Origin: Actinomycetes bacterium
GTDB taxonomy: Bacteria > Actinomycetota > Actinomycetes > Actinomycetales > Microbacteriaceae
Length of the DNA stretch: 64,000 bases
Direction of reading: 5' to 3'
Assembly (NCBI GenBank): GCA_029779645.1
Contig: JAKPAC010000015.1
Location: 56,498-120,497, forward strand
Shown here: positions 38,110-45,712 of the stretch, in pieces
How the letters are laid out: every line of letters starts with the position of its first letter
Numbering within the stretch: position 1 is the stretch's first letter
Translations under genes and position numbers: made by a program
The notes under the pieces: model-generated
Seen by the model: only the letters and a program-made list of their open reading frames with translations
Database searches by the model: none
What the model was told of the DNA's origin: nothing

Positions 38110-38588
38110 GCCAGTCCCCACGCCTCGGCCAGGGGAACGGCCAGGTTGAGCACGTGCCACGCGCCGAGCACGATCCCGGCGATCATGAGCCACTTGAGCA
38201 CGCGGGTGTAGCCGGGATGCAGCACCACGTTACGGTTGTCGGCGCGGGCCTGTCGCTGCCACGCGACGTCCCAGCCGTAGGCGAGGATCACGACCAGCGG
38301 CGTGAGCAGGTAGCCGAGCAGGCTGAGCGCCCAGCTGTCGGAAGAGACGAGCGGCAGCGAGACGCCGCTGAACAGCTGCGCCGGCGCGCTGAGCAGCACG
38401 AGGACGAGCACCGCGAGCACGACGCTCAGCAGCACGGCGCCCGCGCCGACCAGCAGCGGCACCCGGCTTGCCTCGGCGCGGCCTCGCGCCGGCGCCGAGA
38501 ATGCGGTGGGCGCGCCCACCGGCGCCGGCGCCGCGCGGCGGCCGTCACGCCCCGGCGGCGAGGCGTGCGCAGACGAGTATGCGCTCAC
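38106..38588 (-). CDS. Small three-helix membrane protein, first gene of the tubulin-like operon
   Basis: 160 residues from the GTG at 38588, chosen because GGGGAGG lies 3 nt upstream and a TAGTGT box lies about 55 nt upstream. An ATG at 38666 would add 26 residues but has no ribosome site and lies upstream of that box. A Pro/Ala-rich cytosolic start is followed by three membrane helices: VPLLVGAGAVLLSVVLAVLV, LSLLGYLLTPLVVILAYGW and LKWLMIAGIVLGAWHVLNL. No family is recognised. The stop overlaps the VWA gene start by 4 bp. Confidence 0.7.
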   Translation of the reverse strand: MSAYSSAHASPPGRDGRRAAPAPVGAPTAFSAPARGRAEASRVPLLVGAGAVLLSVVLAVLVLVLLSAPAQLFSGVSLPLVSSDSWALSLLGYLLTPLVVILAYGWDVAWQRQARADNRNVVLHPGYTRVLKWLMIAGIVLGAWHVLNLAVPLAEAWGLA

Positions 38589-38643
38589 GAGCCTCCCCAA
38601 TCCGCAGTCGTCGGGTCGAACCAAGCGCCAGCCCGTATCGCAC

Positions 38644-38649
38644 ACACTA
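38644..38649 (-). promoter_or_regulatory. Probable -10 box of the tubulin-like/VWA operon
   Basis: TAGTGT on the minus strand predicts a start near 38637 and a leader of about 49 nt before the GTG at 38588. No other promoter is apparent before the five overlapping genes. Confidence 0.45.
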
Positions 38650-38867
38650 CCCAGCACCTCCGACATCCAGCATGAGAGGACGCTGAAAACGCCGCCCGGA
38701 CCGCTCCGGCATCGTGGTCACAATCGCGGCCAGATTCGCGGCCGGCATTGCGGTAGCCGCCACGGTCGGCGTCACTGCCACCGCCGTCCCAGCCGACACG
38801 AAGTACGGTCGTAGGTGGGGCACACCCCGGCTCCGCCCCGCACCTCGCGAACGCTAGGAACACCGTC

Positions 38868-40868
38868 ATGTCTTCGCCCGCAACTCCCCCCGCCCCGCAC
38901 GCCGCCGCTCGCGGCGCCGCCCAGCCATCCCCTCGCCCCCGTCGCGGGCGCGCGATGCGCCGCCGCGGGTCCGAGCCCGAGGGCCCCCGCGCCAGCCTCA
39001 GGCAGCTGCTGCCGTTCATCTTCGAGCACCGGCCGATCATCGTCGCGGTGGTGGTGCTCAGCATCTTCGGCGCGGCGACCTCGCTCGCACAGCCGCTGCT
39101 GGTCGGGCAGCTCATCGAGCGCGTCAGCGGGGGTCAGGCGCTGGGCGCCCTGGTATGGGCGCTGGTCGCGCTCGTGGTCGTCTCCTCCGTGGTCTCGGGC
39201 TATCAGCACTACCTCCTGCAGCGCGCCGGCACCGCCGTCGTGTACTCGTCGCGGCGCCAGCTGATCGCTCGCATCCTCCACCTGCCGATCAGCGAGTTCG
39301 ACGCGCGGCGCACGGGCGACCTCGTCTCGCGCGTCGGCACCGACACGACCCTCCTCTACGCCGTGCTCACGCAGGGTCTCGCCGACGGCGTCGGCAACGC
39401 GCTCCTGTTCCTCGGCGCGATCGTCGCGATGGCGATCATCGACCCGCTTCTGCTCGGCCTGATCCTCGTCGTGATCATCGCCTCGATCGCCACGGTCGTC
39501 ATCCTGGGCTCGCGCATCCGGGTCGCATCCACGCAGCAGCAGATCAAGGTCGGCGAGCTCGCGTCGGGGGTGGAGCGGGCGGTCAGCTCGATCCGCACCG
39601 TGCGGGCGTCGGGTGCCACCGAGCGCGAGATCGCGTCCGTGACCGGGCTCGCGACGGAGGCCTTCGGGGTCGGCGTCCGCATCGCGAAGGTGTCGGCCCT
39701 CGTCGTGCCCGTGGCCGGCATCGCGCTGCAGGTCTCGCTGCTCGTCGTGCTCGGGGTCGGCGGCTTCCGCGTCGCCGCCGGCGCCATCACCATCGCCAGC
39801 CTCGTCACATTCATCATGTTCCTGTTCATGCTCATCCAGCCGCTGGCGAGCACCTTCGGCGCGATCACGAGCGTCAATCAGGCCCTCGGTGCGCTCGGTC
39901 GCATCCAGGAGGTGCTCGATCTGCCCAACGAAGACGCCGAAGACGACGCGATCGCCGCGCGGGCGCGGGCGGATGCCGCGGCCGCGCCCTCGACGCAGGC
40001 TCCAGGCGCCCCCGCCGCCGGCGAGCCCGGCGCCGCCCCCGCGGCGCTCGAGTTCGTCGACGTGCACTTCCACTACCCGGCCGCGGTCGTCGCGGCCCGC
40101 GCCACGGCCGCCGCCGAAGCCGAGGCGCTGCTCGAGAGCGCGCACCTCACGCGCAGTGCGAGCGCCGGCGAGCACGGCGACGCCGCGCCGGAGGTGCTTC
40201 GCGGCGTCTCGTTCCGCGTGCCCCGCGGCGCCCGCGTCGCCGTGGTGGGGCCCTCCGGCGCCGGCAAGAGCACGACGCTCACCCTCATCGAGCGCTTCTA
40301 CGACCCGACCGCCGGCGCGATCCTGCTCGACGGCCGCGACATCCGCACGATGGATCGCGCGGCCCTGCGCGCCCAGCTCGGCTACGTCGAGCAGGACGCC
40401 CCGACCCTGGCCGGCACCATCGGCGACAACCTCCGCCTCGCCGCACCCGAGGCGAGCGACGCGGAGTGCGAGCGGGTGCTGCGCTCGGTCAACCTCGGCG
40501 AGGTGCTGGAGCGCAGCCCGCTCGGCCTCGACGCCCCCGTCGGCGAAGACGGTGTGATGCTCTCCGGCGGCGAGCGCCAGCGCCTCGCCATCGCCCGGGC
40601 CCTGCTCGCGGCCGCGCCGATCCTGCTGCTCGACGAATCGACGTCGTCGCTCGACGGCCTGAATGAGCAGCGGATGCGCGAGGCCATCGACGCCGTCGCC
40701 ACCGGACGCACGCTCATCGTGATCGCCCACCGGCTCTCCACCGTCGTCGACAGCGATCACATCGTCGTGCTCGACCACGGGCGGGTCGTCGGCCAGGGCA
40801 CGCACTCCGAGCTCGTGGCATCCACGCCCCTGTACCGCGATCTCGCGAAGCACCAGCTGCTGGTCTGA
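38868..40868 (+). CDS. ABC transporter, fused permease/ATPase (exporter type)
   Basis: 666 residues. A basic, Pro-rich start (1-45) leads to six membrane helices (about 50-340) of the type I exporter fold. The ATPase domain has Walker A GPSGAGKST near 465, the signature LSGGERQRLAIARALL near 565 and Walker B ILLLDESTSSLDG. A ~60-residue Ala-rich insert (about 370-450) separates the domains and interrupts the first ATPase strand. Works as a homodimer; drug or lipid export is typical but the substrate is unknown. A TAGGAA box 7 nt before the ATG could be its promoter. Confidence 0.9.
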   Translation: MSSPATPPAPHAAARGAAQPSPRPRRGRAMRRRGSEPEGPRASLRQLLPFIFEHRPIIVAVVVLSIFGAATSLAQPLLVGQLIERVSGGQALGALVWALVALVVVSSVVSGYQHYLLQRAGTAVVYSSRRQLIARILHLPISEFDARRTGDLVSRVGTDTTLLYAVLTQGLADGVGNALLFLGAIVAMAIIDPLLLGLILVVIIASIATVVILGSRIRVASTQQQIKVGELASGVERAVSSIRTVRASGATEREIASVTGLATEAFGVGVRIAKVSALVVPVAGIALQVSLLVVLGVGGFRVAAGAITIASLVTFIMFLFMLIQPLASTFGAITSVNQALGALGRIQEVLDLPNEDAEDDAIAARARADAAAAPSTQAPGAPAAGEPGAAPAALEFVDVHFHYPAAVVAARATAAAEAEALLESAHLTRSASAGEHGDAAPEVLRGVSFRVPRGARVAVVGPSGAGKSTTLTLIERFYDPTAGAILLDGRDIRTMDRAALRAQLGYVEQDAPTLAGTIGDNLRLAAPEASDAECERVLRSVNLGEVLERSPLGLDAPVGEDGVMLSGGERQRLAIARALLAAAPILLLDESTSSLDGLNEQRMREAIDAVATGRTLIVIAHRLSTVVDSDHIVVLDHGRVVGQGTHSELVASTPLYRDLAKHQLLV

Positions 40869-40952
40869 GCCTCACGGCGACGCCTGCCGGCGAGCGCCTC
40901 GGCGGCGCTGCGGGGCGGCGCTGCGACCACGACCCGCCACCAGCAGCGACAA

Positions 40953-41000
40953 GACGACGACGAAGGCCCGGGGCGGATGCCCCGGGCCTTCGTCGTCGTC
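40953..41000. terminator. Very strong bidirectional terminator between the ABC exporter and pckG
   Basis: A perfect 22-bp inverted repeat: 40953-40974 (GACGACGACGAAGGCCCGGG, then GC) pairs with 40979-41000 around the loop GGAT. It lies between two convergent genes. Confidence 0.92.
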
Positions 41001-41011
41001 TCTTGCGCGTA

Positions 41012-42871
41012 TCAGCCAGCGACTGCCGCCTGCGCCGCCTTCAGTCGGTAGCGAAGCGACTCGAGCTCGGCCTGCAGCGCGGCGGGAACCTTGCCGTCGA
41101 AGGTCGCGTAGAACTCCTCGGTCAGGTCGGCCTCCTGCAGCCACGACGCGGGGTCGATCGCGAAGAGCTCCTCGAGGTCTTCCTGCGGCACCTCGATGCC
41201 CTCGAGGTTGAGGTCGGCGATGTGCGGGAGGCGGCCGATCGGCGAGTCCACGGCCTCGATCTCGCCCGAGATGCGACGGATGATCCAGTCGATCACGCGC
41301 GAGTTGTCGCCGAAGCCGGGCCACAGGAAGCGGCCGTCGGCGCCGCGACGGAACCAGTTGACCTGGAAGATGCGCGGCGCGAGGTCGTGACGGAGCTTGC
41401 CGCCGACGCTCAGCCAATGGGCGAAGTAGTCGGCCATGTTGTAGCCGCAGAACGGGAGCATCGCGAACGGGTCGCGGCGCAGCTCGCCGAGCGTGCCCTC
41501 GGCGGCGGCGGTGCGCTCCGACGAGATGGTCGAGCCGAGGAAGACGCCGTGCGCCCAGTCGGTGGCCTCGACGACGAGCGGCACGTTGGTCGCACGACGG
41601 CCGCCGAAGAGGATGACGTCCAGCGGCACGCCCTGCGGGGCGTCCCAGTCCTCGGCGATCTGCGGGCACTGCGCCGCGGCGACGGTGAAGCGCGAGTTGG
41701 GGTGCGCCGCGGGCGTCTCGCTGCTCGGCGTCCAGGGGTTGCCCTGCCAGTCGATCAGGTTCTCGGGAATCTCGTCCGTCAGGCCCTCCCACCACACGTC
41801 GCCGTCGGGGCGCAGCGCGACGTTCGTGAAGATCGTGTTGCCCCAGAGCGTCTCGATGGCGGTGACGTTGGTCGACTCGCCCGTGCCGGGCGCGACGCCG
41901 AAGAAGCCGGCCTCGGGGTTGATCGCGTGCAGGCGCCCGTCTTCGCCGGGGCGGATCCAGGCGATGTCGTCGCCGAGGGTCTCGACGCGCCAGCCGGGGA
42001 TCGTCGGACGCAGCATGGCGAGGTTGGTCTTGCCGCATGCCGAGGGGAACGCGGCCGCCACATGGTAGGCCTTGCCCTTCGGGTCGATCACGCGGATGAG
42101 CAGCATGTGCTCGGCGAGCCAGCCCTGCTCGCGGCCGATCACCGAGGCGATGCGCAGCGCGAAGCACTTCTTCGCGAGGATCGCGTTGCCGCCGTATCCC
42201 GAGCCGTATGAGTAGACCTCGAGCGTCTCGGGGAAGTGCACGACGTACTTGGTGTCGTTGCACGGCCAGGCCACGTCCTCCTCGCCCGGGGCGAGGGGCG
42301 CGCCGACCGAGTGCACGGTGCGCACCCAGTCCGCACCCTCGGCGATGAGCTTGGTCACGGCGGAGCCGACGCGGGTCATGATGTTGATGCTCACGACCGC
42401 GTAGGCCGAGTCGGTCACCTGCACGCCGATGTGCGAGAGCGGGCCGCCGACGGCGCCCATCGAGAACGGCACGACGTACATTGTGCGGCCGCGCATGCTG
42501 CCCTCGAAGACGCCCTCGAGCTCAGCGCGCATGGCGGTGGGCTCTGCCCAGTTGTTCGTGGGGCCCGCATCCTCTTCGCGCACGGAGGAGATGAAGGTGC
42601 GGCCCTCGGTGCGGGCGACGTCGCTCGGGTTGGAGCGAGCGAGGTAGGAGCCGGGGCGCCACTCGGGGTTCAGCTTGATCAGGCGCCCCTCGTCGACCAT
42701 CTCGCGCAGAAGGGCGTCGTTCTCGGCCCGCGATCCGTCGATCCAGTGGATGCGTGCGGGCTTGGTCAGCGCCGCGATCTCGTCGACCCACGCACGGAGC
42801 GCGTCCATACCGGCGCCTTCATAGGCGGGCATGCCGCTCACGACGGGACGAGAGGTGTCAGCAATGGCCAT
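41012..42871 (-). CDS. pckG: Phosphoenolpyruvate carboxykinase (GTP)
   Basis: 619 residues, the GTP-dependent type found in actinobacteria and animals. It interconverts oxaloacetate + GTP and phosphoenolpyruvate + GDP + CO2, the first step of gluconeogenesis. The kinase-1a P-loop [13 protein letters not shown] is near 275, with [11 protein letters not shown] near 125 and the metal/PEP residues around it. The ATG at 42871 is preferred over one 12 nt upstream because GGAG then lies 6-7 nt upstream. It is divergent from a RamB-type regulator, which suggests control by carbon source. Confidence 0.96.
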   Translation of the reverse strand: MAIADTSRPVVSGMPAYEGAGMDALRAWVDEIAALTKPARIHWIDGSRAENDALLREMVDEGRLIKLNPEWRPGSYLARSNPSDVARTEGRTFISSVREEDAGPTNNWAEPTAMRAELEGVFEGSMRGRTMYVVPFSMGAVGGPLSHIGVQVTDSAYAVVSINIMTRVGSAVTKLIAEGADWVRTVHSVGAPLAPGEEDVAWPCNDTKYVVHFPETLEVYSYGSGYGGNAILAKKCFALRIASVIGREQGWLAEHMLLIRVIDPKGKAYHVAAAFPSACGKTNLAMLRPTIPGWRVETLGDDIAWIRPGEDGRLHAINPEAGFFGVAPGTGESTNVTAIETLWGNTIFTNVALRPDGDVWWEGLTDEIPENLIDWQGNPWTPSSETPAAHPNSRFTVAAAQCPQIAEDWDAPQGVPLDVILFGGRRATNVPLVVEATDWAHGVFLGSTISSERTAAAEGTLGELRRDPFAMLPFCGYNMADYFAHWLSVGGKLRHDLAPRIFQVNWFRRGADGRFLWPGFGDNSRVIDWIIRRISGEIEAVDSPIGRLPHIADLNLEGIEVPQEDLEELFAIDPASWLQEADLTEEFYATFDGKVPAALQAELESLRYRLKAAQAAVAG

Positions 42872-42940
42872 AGTGCGCTCCATTCGGTCAGTACTTCAAT
42901 GATTCGACAGATTTACGGCGAGTTACGGCAAAATCGGACT

Positions 42941-42960
42941 TAAAGAAATGGAATTCTTTA
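42941..42960. promoter_or_regulatory. Inverted repeat operator in the pckG-ramB spacer
   Basis: TAAAGAA (42941-42947) and TTCTTTA (42954-42960) form perfect 7-bp arms around ATGGAA, covering -34 to -15 of the regulator promoter. A further TCAAAGAA lies at 42968-42975. It is probably the autoregulatory site of the RamB-type protein. Confidence 0.6.
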
Positions 42961-42962
42961 GA

Positions 42963-42968
42963 TATAAT
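42963..42968 (+). promoter_or_regulatory. Consensus leaderless -10 box of the ramB-type gene
   Basis: TATAAT ends 6 nt before the ATG at 42975, in a strikingly AT-rich 100-bp spacer. It fixes the start and rules out the in-frame ATG at 42948, which lies upstream of the promoter. Confidence 0.8.
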
Positions 42969-42974
42969 CAAAGA

Positions 42975-44414
42975 ATGCCGACATCGCTGGAACTCACGAC
43001 CCTGGGCCATCGGATCCGCCATCACCGCACCCGAAACGGGATGACGCTGGATGAGCTCGGCGCGCTGGTCGGCGTCGCGGGCAGCCAGCTCAGCCTGATC
43101 GAGAACGGCAAGCGCGAACCCAAGCTTTCGCTCCTCCAGGCTATCGCGAGCGCGACCGGCACGGATGTGAGCGACCTGATCTCAGGGGATGCCCCCAATC
43201 GGCGCGCCGCGCTCGAGATCGAGCTCGACCGCCTGCAGGCCAGCAGCGTCTTCCGGGGCCTCGGCATCGCGCCGGTGCGCGTCACCAAGGGCGTGAGCGA
43301 CGAGACCCTCGAATCGATCCTGGGGCTGCATCGCGAGCTGCAGCGTCGCGAGCGCGAGGCGATCGCGACGCCCGAGGAGGCCCGCCGCGCGAACACCGAT
43401 CTGCGCCTGACCATGCGCGCCCGCAACAACTACCTCCCTGACATCGAGCGCCTGGCGGAGGCGCAGCTGCGCGACGCCGGCCACACGAGCGGTGCGCTGA
43501 CGCACCGCACGGTGACGATCATGGCGGAGCGGCTGGGCTTCGAGCTCATGTACGTGAGCGACCTGCCGCACTCGGCGCGCTCGGTCACCGACCTCGAGAA
43601 CGGCCGCATCTATCTGCCGCCCACCTCGATCCCCGGCGGCCACGGGCTCCGCTCGATGGCGCTGCAGGCCCTCGGGCACCGTGTGCTCGGGCACGCGCGA
43701 CCCGAGAACTACGCCGACTTTCTGCAGCAGCGCCTTGAGATCAACTACTTCGCCGCGTGCTGCCTCATGCCCGAGACCGCCGCCGTCGCGTTTCTCGCGC
43801 AGGCGAAGAAGGAGCGCAACCTCGCAGTGGAGGACTTCCGCGACGCGTTCGGCGTGACCCACGAATCGGCGGGCATGCGGCTGAGCAACCTGGCGACCTC
43901 GCACCTCGACATGCGCATGCACTTCCTCCGCGTCGACGAGAGCGGCGCGCTCAGTCGCGGCTACGAGAACGACGGGCTGCCCCTGCCGCAGGACGTGACC
44001 GGCTCGATCGAGGGCCAGATCGTCTGCCGCAAGTGGAGCGCGCGCGCCGCCTTCACCCAGCAGAACCGCACCACCGAGCAGTACCAGTACACCGACACCC
44101 CGGCGGGAACCTTCTGGTGCTCGACGCAGACCGGGGCGACGGCCGCGGGCGAGTACTCGATCTCGGTGGGCGTGCCGTTCGACGACGCCCGCTGGTTCCG
44201 CGGCCGCGAGACCCAGCAGCGCGCGCTGTCGACCTGCCCCGACGAGAGCTGCTGCCGCCGCCCGTCCAGCTCGGTCGCCCAGCGCTGGTCAGACAAGGCG
44301 TGGCCGAGCGCCCGCGTGCACACGCACATGTTCTCGCCGCTCCCCCGCGGGGCCTTCCCCGGCGTGGACGACAACGAGGTCTACGAGTTCCTCGACCGGC
44401 ACGCGGCCGAGTAG
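42975..44414 (+). CDS. ramB: XRE/IrrE-type short-chain fatty acid metabolism regulator (RamB-like)
   Basis: 479 residues. The N-terminal XRE HTH (about 8-62) includes MTLDELGALVGVAGSQLSLIENGKREP. A linker leads to an IrrE/DUF955-like middle domain near 200-260, where the peptidase HExxH motif is degenerate (LGHRVLGH, Glu missing). The DUF2083 C-terminal domain has cysteines FWCST and CPDESCC. This architecture is that of RamB/ScfR proteins, which control acetate and propionate metabolism in corynebacteria and mycobacteria. The divergent pckG is its likely target here. Confidence 0.88.
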   Translation: MPTSLELTTLGHRIRHHRTRNGMTLDELGALVGVAGSQLSLIENGKREPKLSLLQAIASATGTDVSDLISGDAPNRRAALEIELDRLQASSVFRGLGIAPVRVTKGVSDETLESILGLHRELQRREREAIATPEEARRANTDLRLTMRARNNYLPDIERLAEAQLRDAGHTSGALTHRTVTIMAERLGFELMYVSDLPHSARSVTDLENGRIYLPPTSIPGGHGLRSMALQALGHRVLGHARPENYADFLQQRLEINYFAACCLMPETAAVAFLAQAKKERNLAVEDFRDAFGVTHESAGMRLSNLATSHLDMRMHFLRVDESGALSRGYENDGLPLPQDVTGSIEGQIVCRKWSARAAFTQQNRTTEQYQYTDTPAGTFWCSTQTGATAAGEYSISVGVPFDDARWFRGRETQQRALSTCPDESCCRRPSSSVAQRWSDKAWPSARVHTHMFSPLPRGAFPGVDDNEVYEFLDRHAAE

Positions 44415-44419
44415 CCGGT

Positions 44420-45010
44420 TCAGCGCCCGCGGGACTCGGCAAGCTCGGCGCCGGCGTGCGCGAGCTCGGCGAGCGCGGCCTCGCTCGGCTCGGGGGCGAC
44501 ACCGGCCACGAGGTCGGTCAGCACACGCACGTGCACGCCGTGCTCGATGGCGTCGAGACCCGTCGCACGGACGCAGTGATCCGTGGCGATGCCCACCAGG
44601 TCGACGTCCAGCACGCCGTGCGCGCGCAGCAGCTCGGTGATCGTCGCGCCGTCGTCGGTCACGCCCTCGAACAGCGAGTATGCGGGGACGCCCTGGCCCT
44701 TCTTGAGGTGGTGGCCGATATACCCGGTGTCGAGACCGGGGTCGTACTCGGCACCCTCGGTCTCGGCCACGCAGTGCACGGGCCAGGTGTCGACGAAGTC
44801 GGGGGCCGCGGCATCCGTCGCAAAATGCCCGCCGTTGTCGCCATCGGCGTTGTGCCAGTCGCGCGACGCGACGATCAGGGCGTACTCGCCGTGGTGCGCC
44901 CTCAGATGCTCGGTGATCGCCAGGGCGACGGCGTCGCCGCCCTCGACCCCGAGCGCTCCGCCCTCCGTGAAGTCGTTCTGCACGTCGACGATGAACAGCG
45001 CTCTGGCCAT
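44420..45010 (-). CDS. pncA: Nicotinamidase
   Basis: 196 residues, isochorismatase-like fold. It hydrolyses nicotinamide to nicotinate in NAD salvage, and activates pyrazinamide in mycobacteria. Catalytic residues are visible: Asp in FIVDVQNDF (near 9), Lys in HHLKKGQG (near 102) and Cys in GIATDHCVRAT (near 146). Metal ligands DWH and H follow near 51-62. The ATG lies 6 nt after a TACACT box. It is convergent with the ramB-type gene, 5 bp apart, with no terminator visible between them. Confidence 0.94.
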   Translation of the reverse strand: MARALFIVDVQNDFTEGGALGVEGGDAVALAITEHLRAHHGEYALIVASRDWHNADGDNGGHFATDAAAPDFVDTWPVHCVAETEGAEYDPGLDTGYIGHHLKKGQGVPAYSLFEGVTDDGATITELLRAHGVLDVDLVGIATDHCVRATGLDAIEHGVHVRVLTDLVAGVAPEPSEAALAELAHAGAELAESRGR

Positions 45011-45016
45011 GCCTCC

Positions 45017-45022
45017 AGTGTA
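45017..45022 (-). promoter_or_regulatory. Leaderless -10 box of pncA
   Basis: TACACT on the minus strand ends 6 nt before the ATG at 45010; the intervening GGAGGC is then part of no leader. Confidence 0.6.
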
Positions 45023-45098
45023 CGAGCGATCCGGCCGCCCGGCTCGGGGCGGACGCGAGGGCCCGCCACGGAGGCTCGGCGCTCGGCGCGCGGCGCTG

Positions 45099-45515
45099 CT
45101 ATGCGGCGGCGAACATCACGACGACGGATGCCACGAGCCCGACGAGGCCGACGCCGGTGACGATGCCGCCGAGCAGGCGCAGGGTGCGCACCGCGGCGGA
45201 CGAGCGCTCGAGGCGCATCCGCCCGGCCTTGCCACGCCGGGTGTAGACGGTCGTCCAGCCGGCGTCGCCGCCGGCGCGGCCGATCTGCGCGAACTGCGCG
45301 CGGGTGAGGCCGTGCGCGTAGACGCGGCCGTCGTCGCCGAACCAGCGCACGAGCGGGCCGTGCTCGTCGTGCTCGACCGCCGCACGGGTCGCGACCCATC
45401 CGAGGTCGAGCAGCGCCGCGAGCAGCGCCGCGAGCAGCAGCACGATGCCGACGGTCAGGCCGCCGATGGAAAACACCTCGGCGACGTTGGAGACGACAGC
45501 AAGCCCGGGGTTCAT
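45099..45515 (-). CDS. Small membrane protein directly fused to the 3' end of tRNA-Thr
   Basis: 138 residues with a membrane helix near 14-37 (IGGLTVGIVLLLAALLAALLDLGWV-type) and another near 113-136. A ~70-residue soluble part lies between. No family is recognised. The ATG at 45515 is the base right after the encoded CCA of the tRNA, so removal of the tRNA from a joint transcript would leave an mRNA that begins with AUG. A longer frame running back into the tRNA is not plausible. No separate promoter is visible. Confidence 0.75.
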   Translation of the reverse strand: MNPGLAVVSNVAEVFSIGGLTVGIVLLLAALLAALLDLGWVATRAAVEHDEHGPLVRWFGDDGRVYAHGLTRAQFAQIGRAGGDAGWTTVYTRRGKAGRMRLERSSAAVRTLRLLGGIVTGVGLVGLVASVVVMFAAA

Positions 45516-45591
45516 TGGAGCCACCTTGGGGATTCGAACCCCAGACCTATTCATTACGAGTGAATTGCTCTACCAGCTGAGCTAAGGCGGC
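45516..45591 (-). tRNA. tRNA-Thr (anticodon CGU)
   Basis: A 76-nt cloverleaf with encoded CCA. Acceptor GCCGCCT/AGGTGGC (one G-U), D arm GCTCAGCTGGTAGAGC, anticodon stem ATTCA/TGAAT with loop CTCGTAA, and T arm TGGGGTTCGAATCCCCA. Anticodon CGU reads ACG. Discriminator U precedes CCA, and the next base is the A of a start codon. Confidence 0.97.
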
Positions 45592-45623
45592 GTGCGATGC
45601 CGAAGCACGGTGCACAAGGAACG

Positions 45624-45629
45624 ATCTTA
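45624..45629 (-). promoter_or_regulatory. Probable -10 box of the tRNA-Thr transcript
   Basis: TAAGAT on the minus strand lies about 32 nt before the mature tRNA 5' end, which allows a short 5' leader to be trimmed by RNase P. Confidence 0.45.
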
Positions 45630-45690
45630 CAGCCTCACGCACCCGCGCGCGAACCGACGCGGTCCGGGCGCGTGCGCACCGCGCGGATCG

Positions 45691-45707
45691 CGGCCCGGGC
45701 CGGGCCG
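45691..45707 (-). terminator. Hairpin after the lipoprotein hydrolase gene
   Basis: CGGCCCG (45691-45697) pairs with CGGGCCG (45701-45707) around GGC, 5 nt beyond the hydrolase stop and ahead of the tRNA promoter. Confidence 0.5.
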
Positions 45708-45712
45708 TGCCG

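Noticed and set aside
38589..38666. An earlier ATG start for the three-helix membrane protein
   Set aside because: No ribosome site, and it precedes the likely -10 box; the GTG at 38588 has GGGGAGG just upstream. It remains possible.
42948..42974. An earlier ATG start for the ramB-type gene
   Set aside because: It lies upstream of and through the consensus TATAAT promoter, so it would not be on the transcript.
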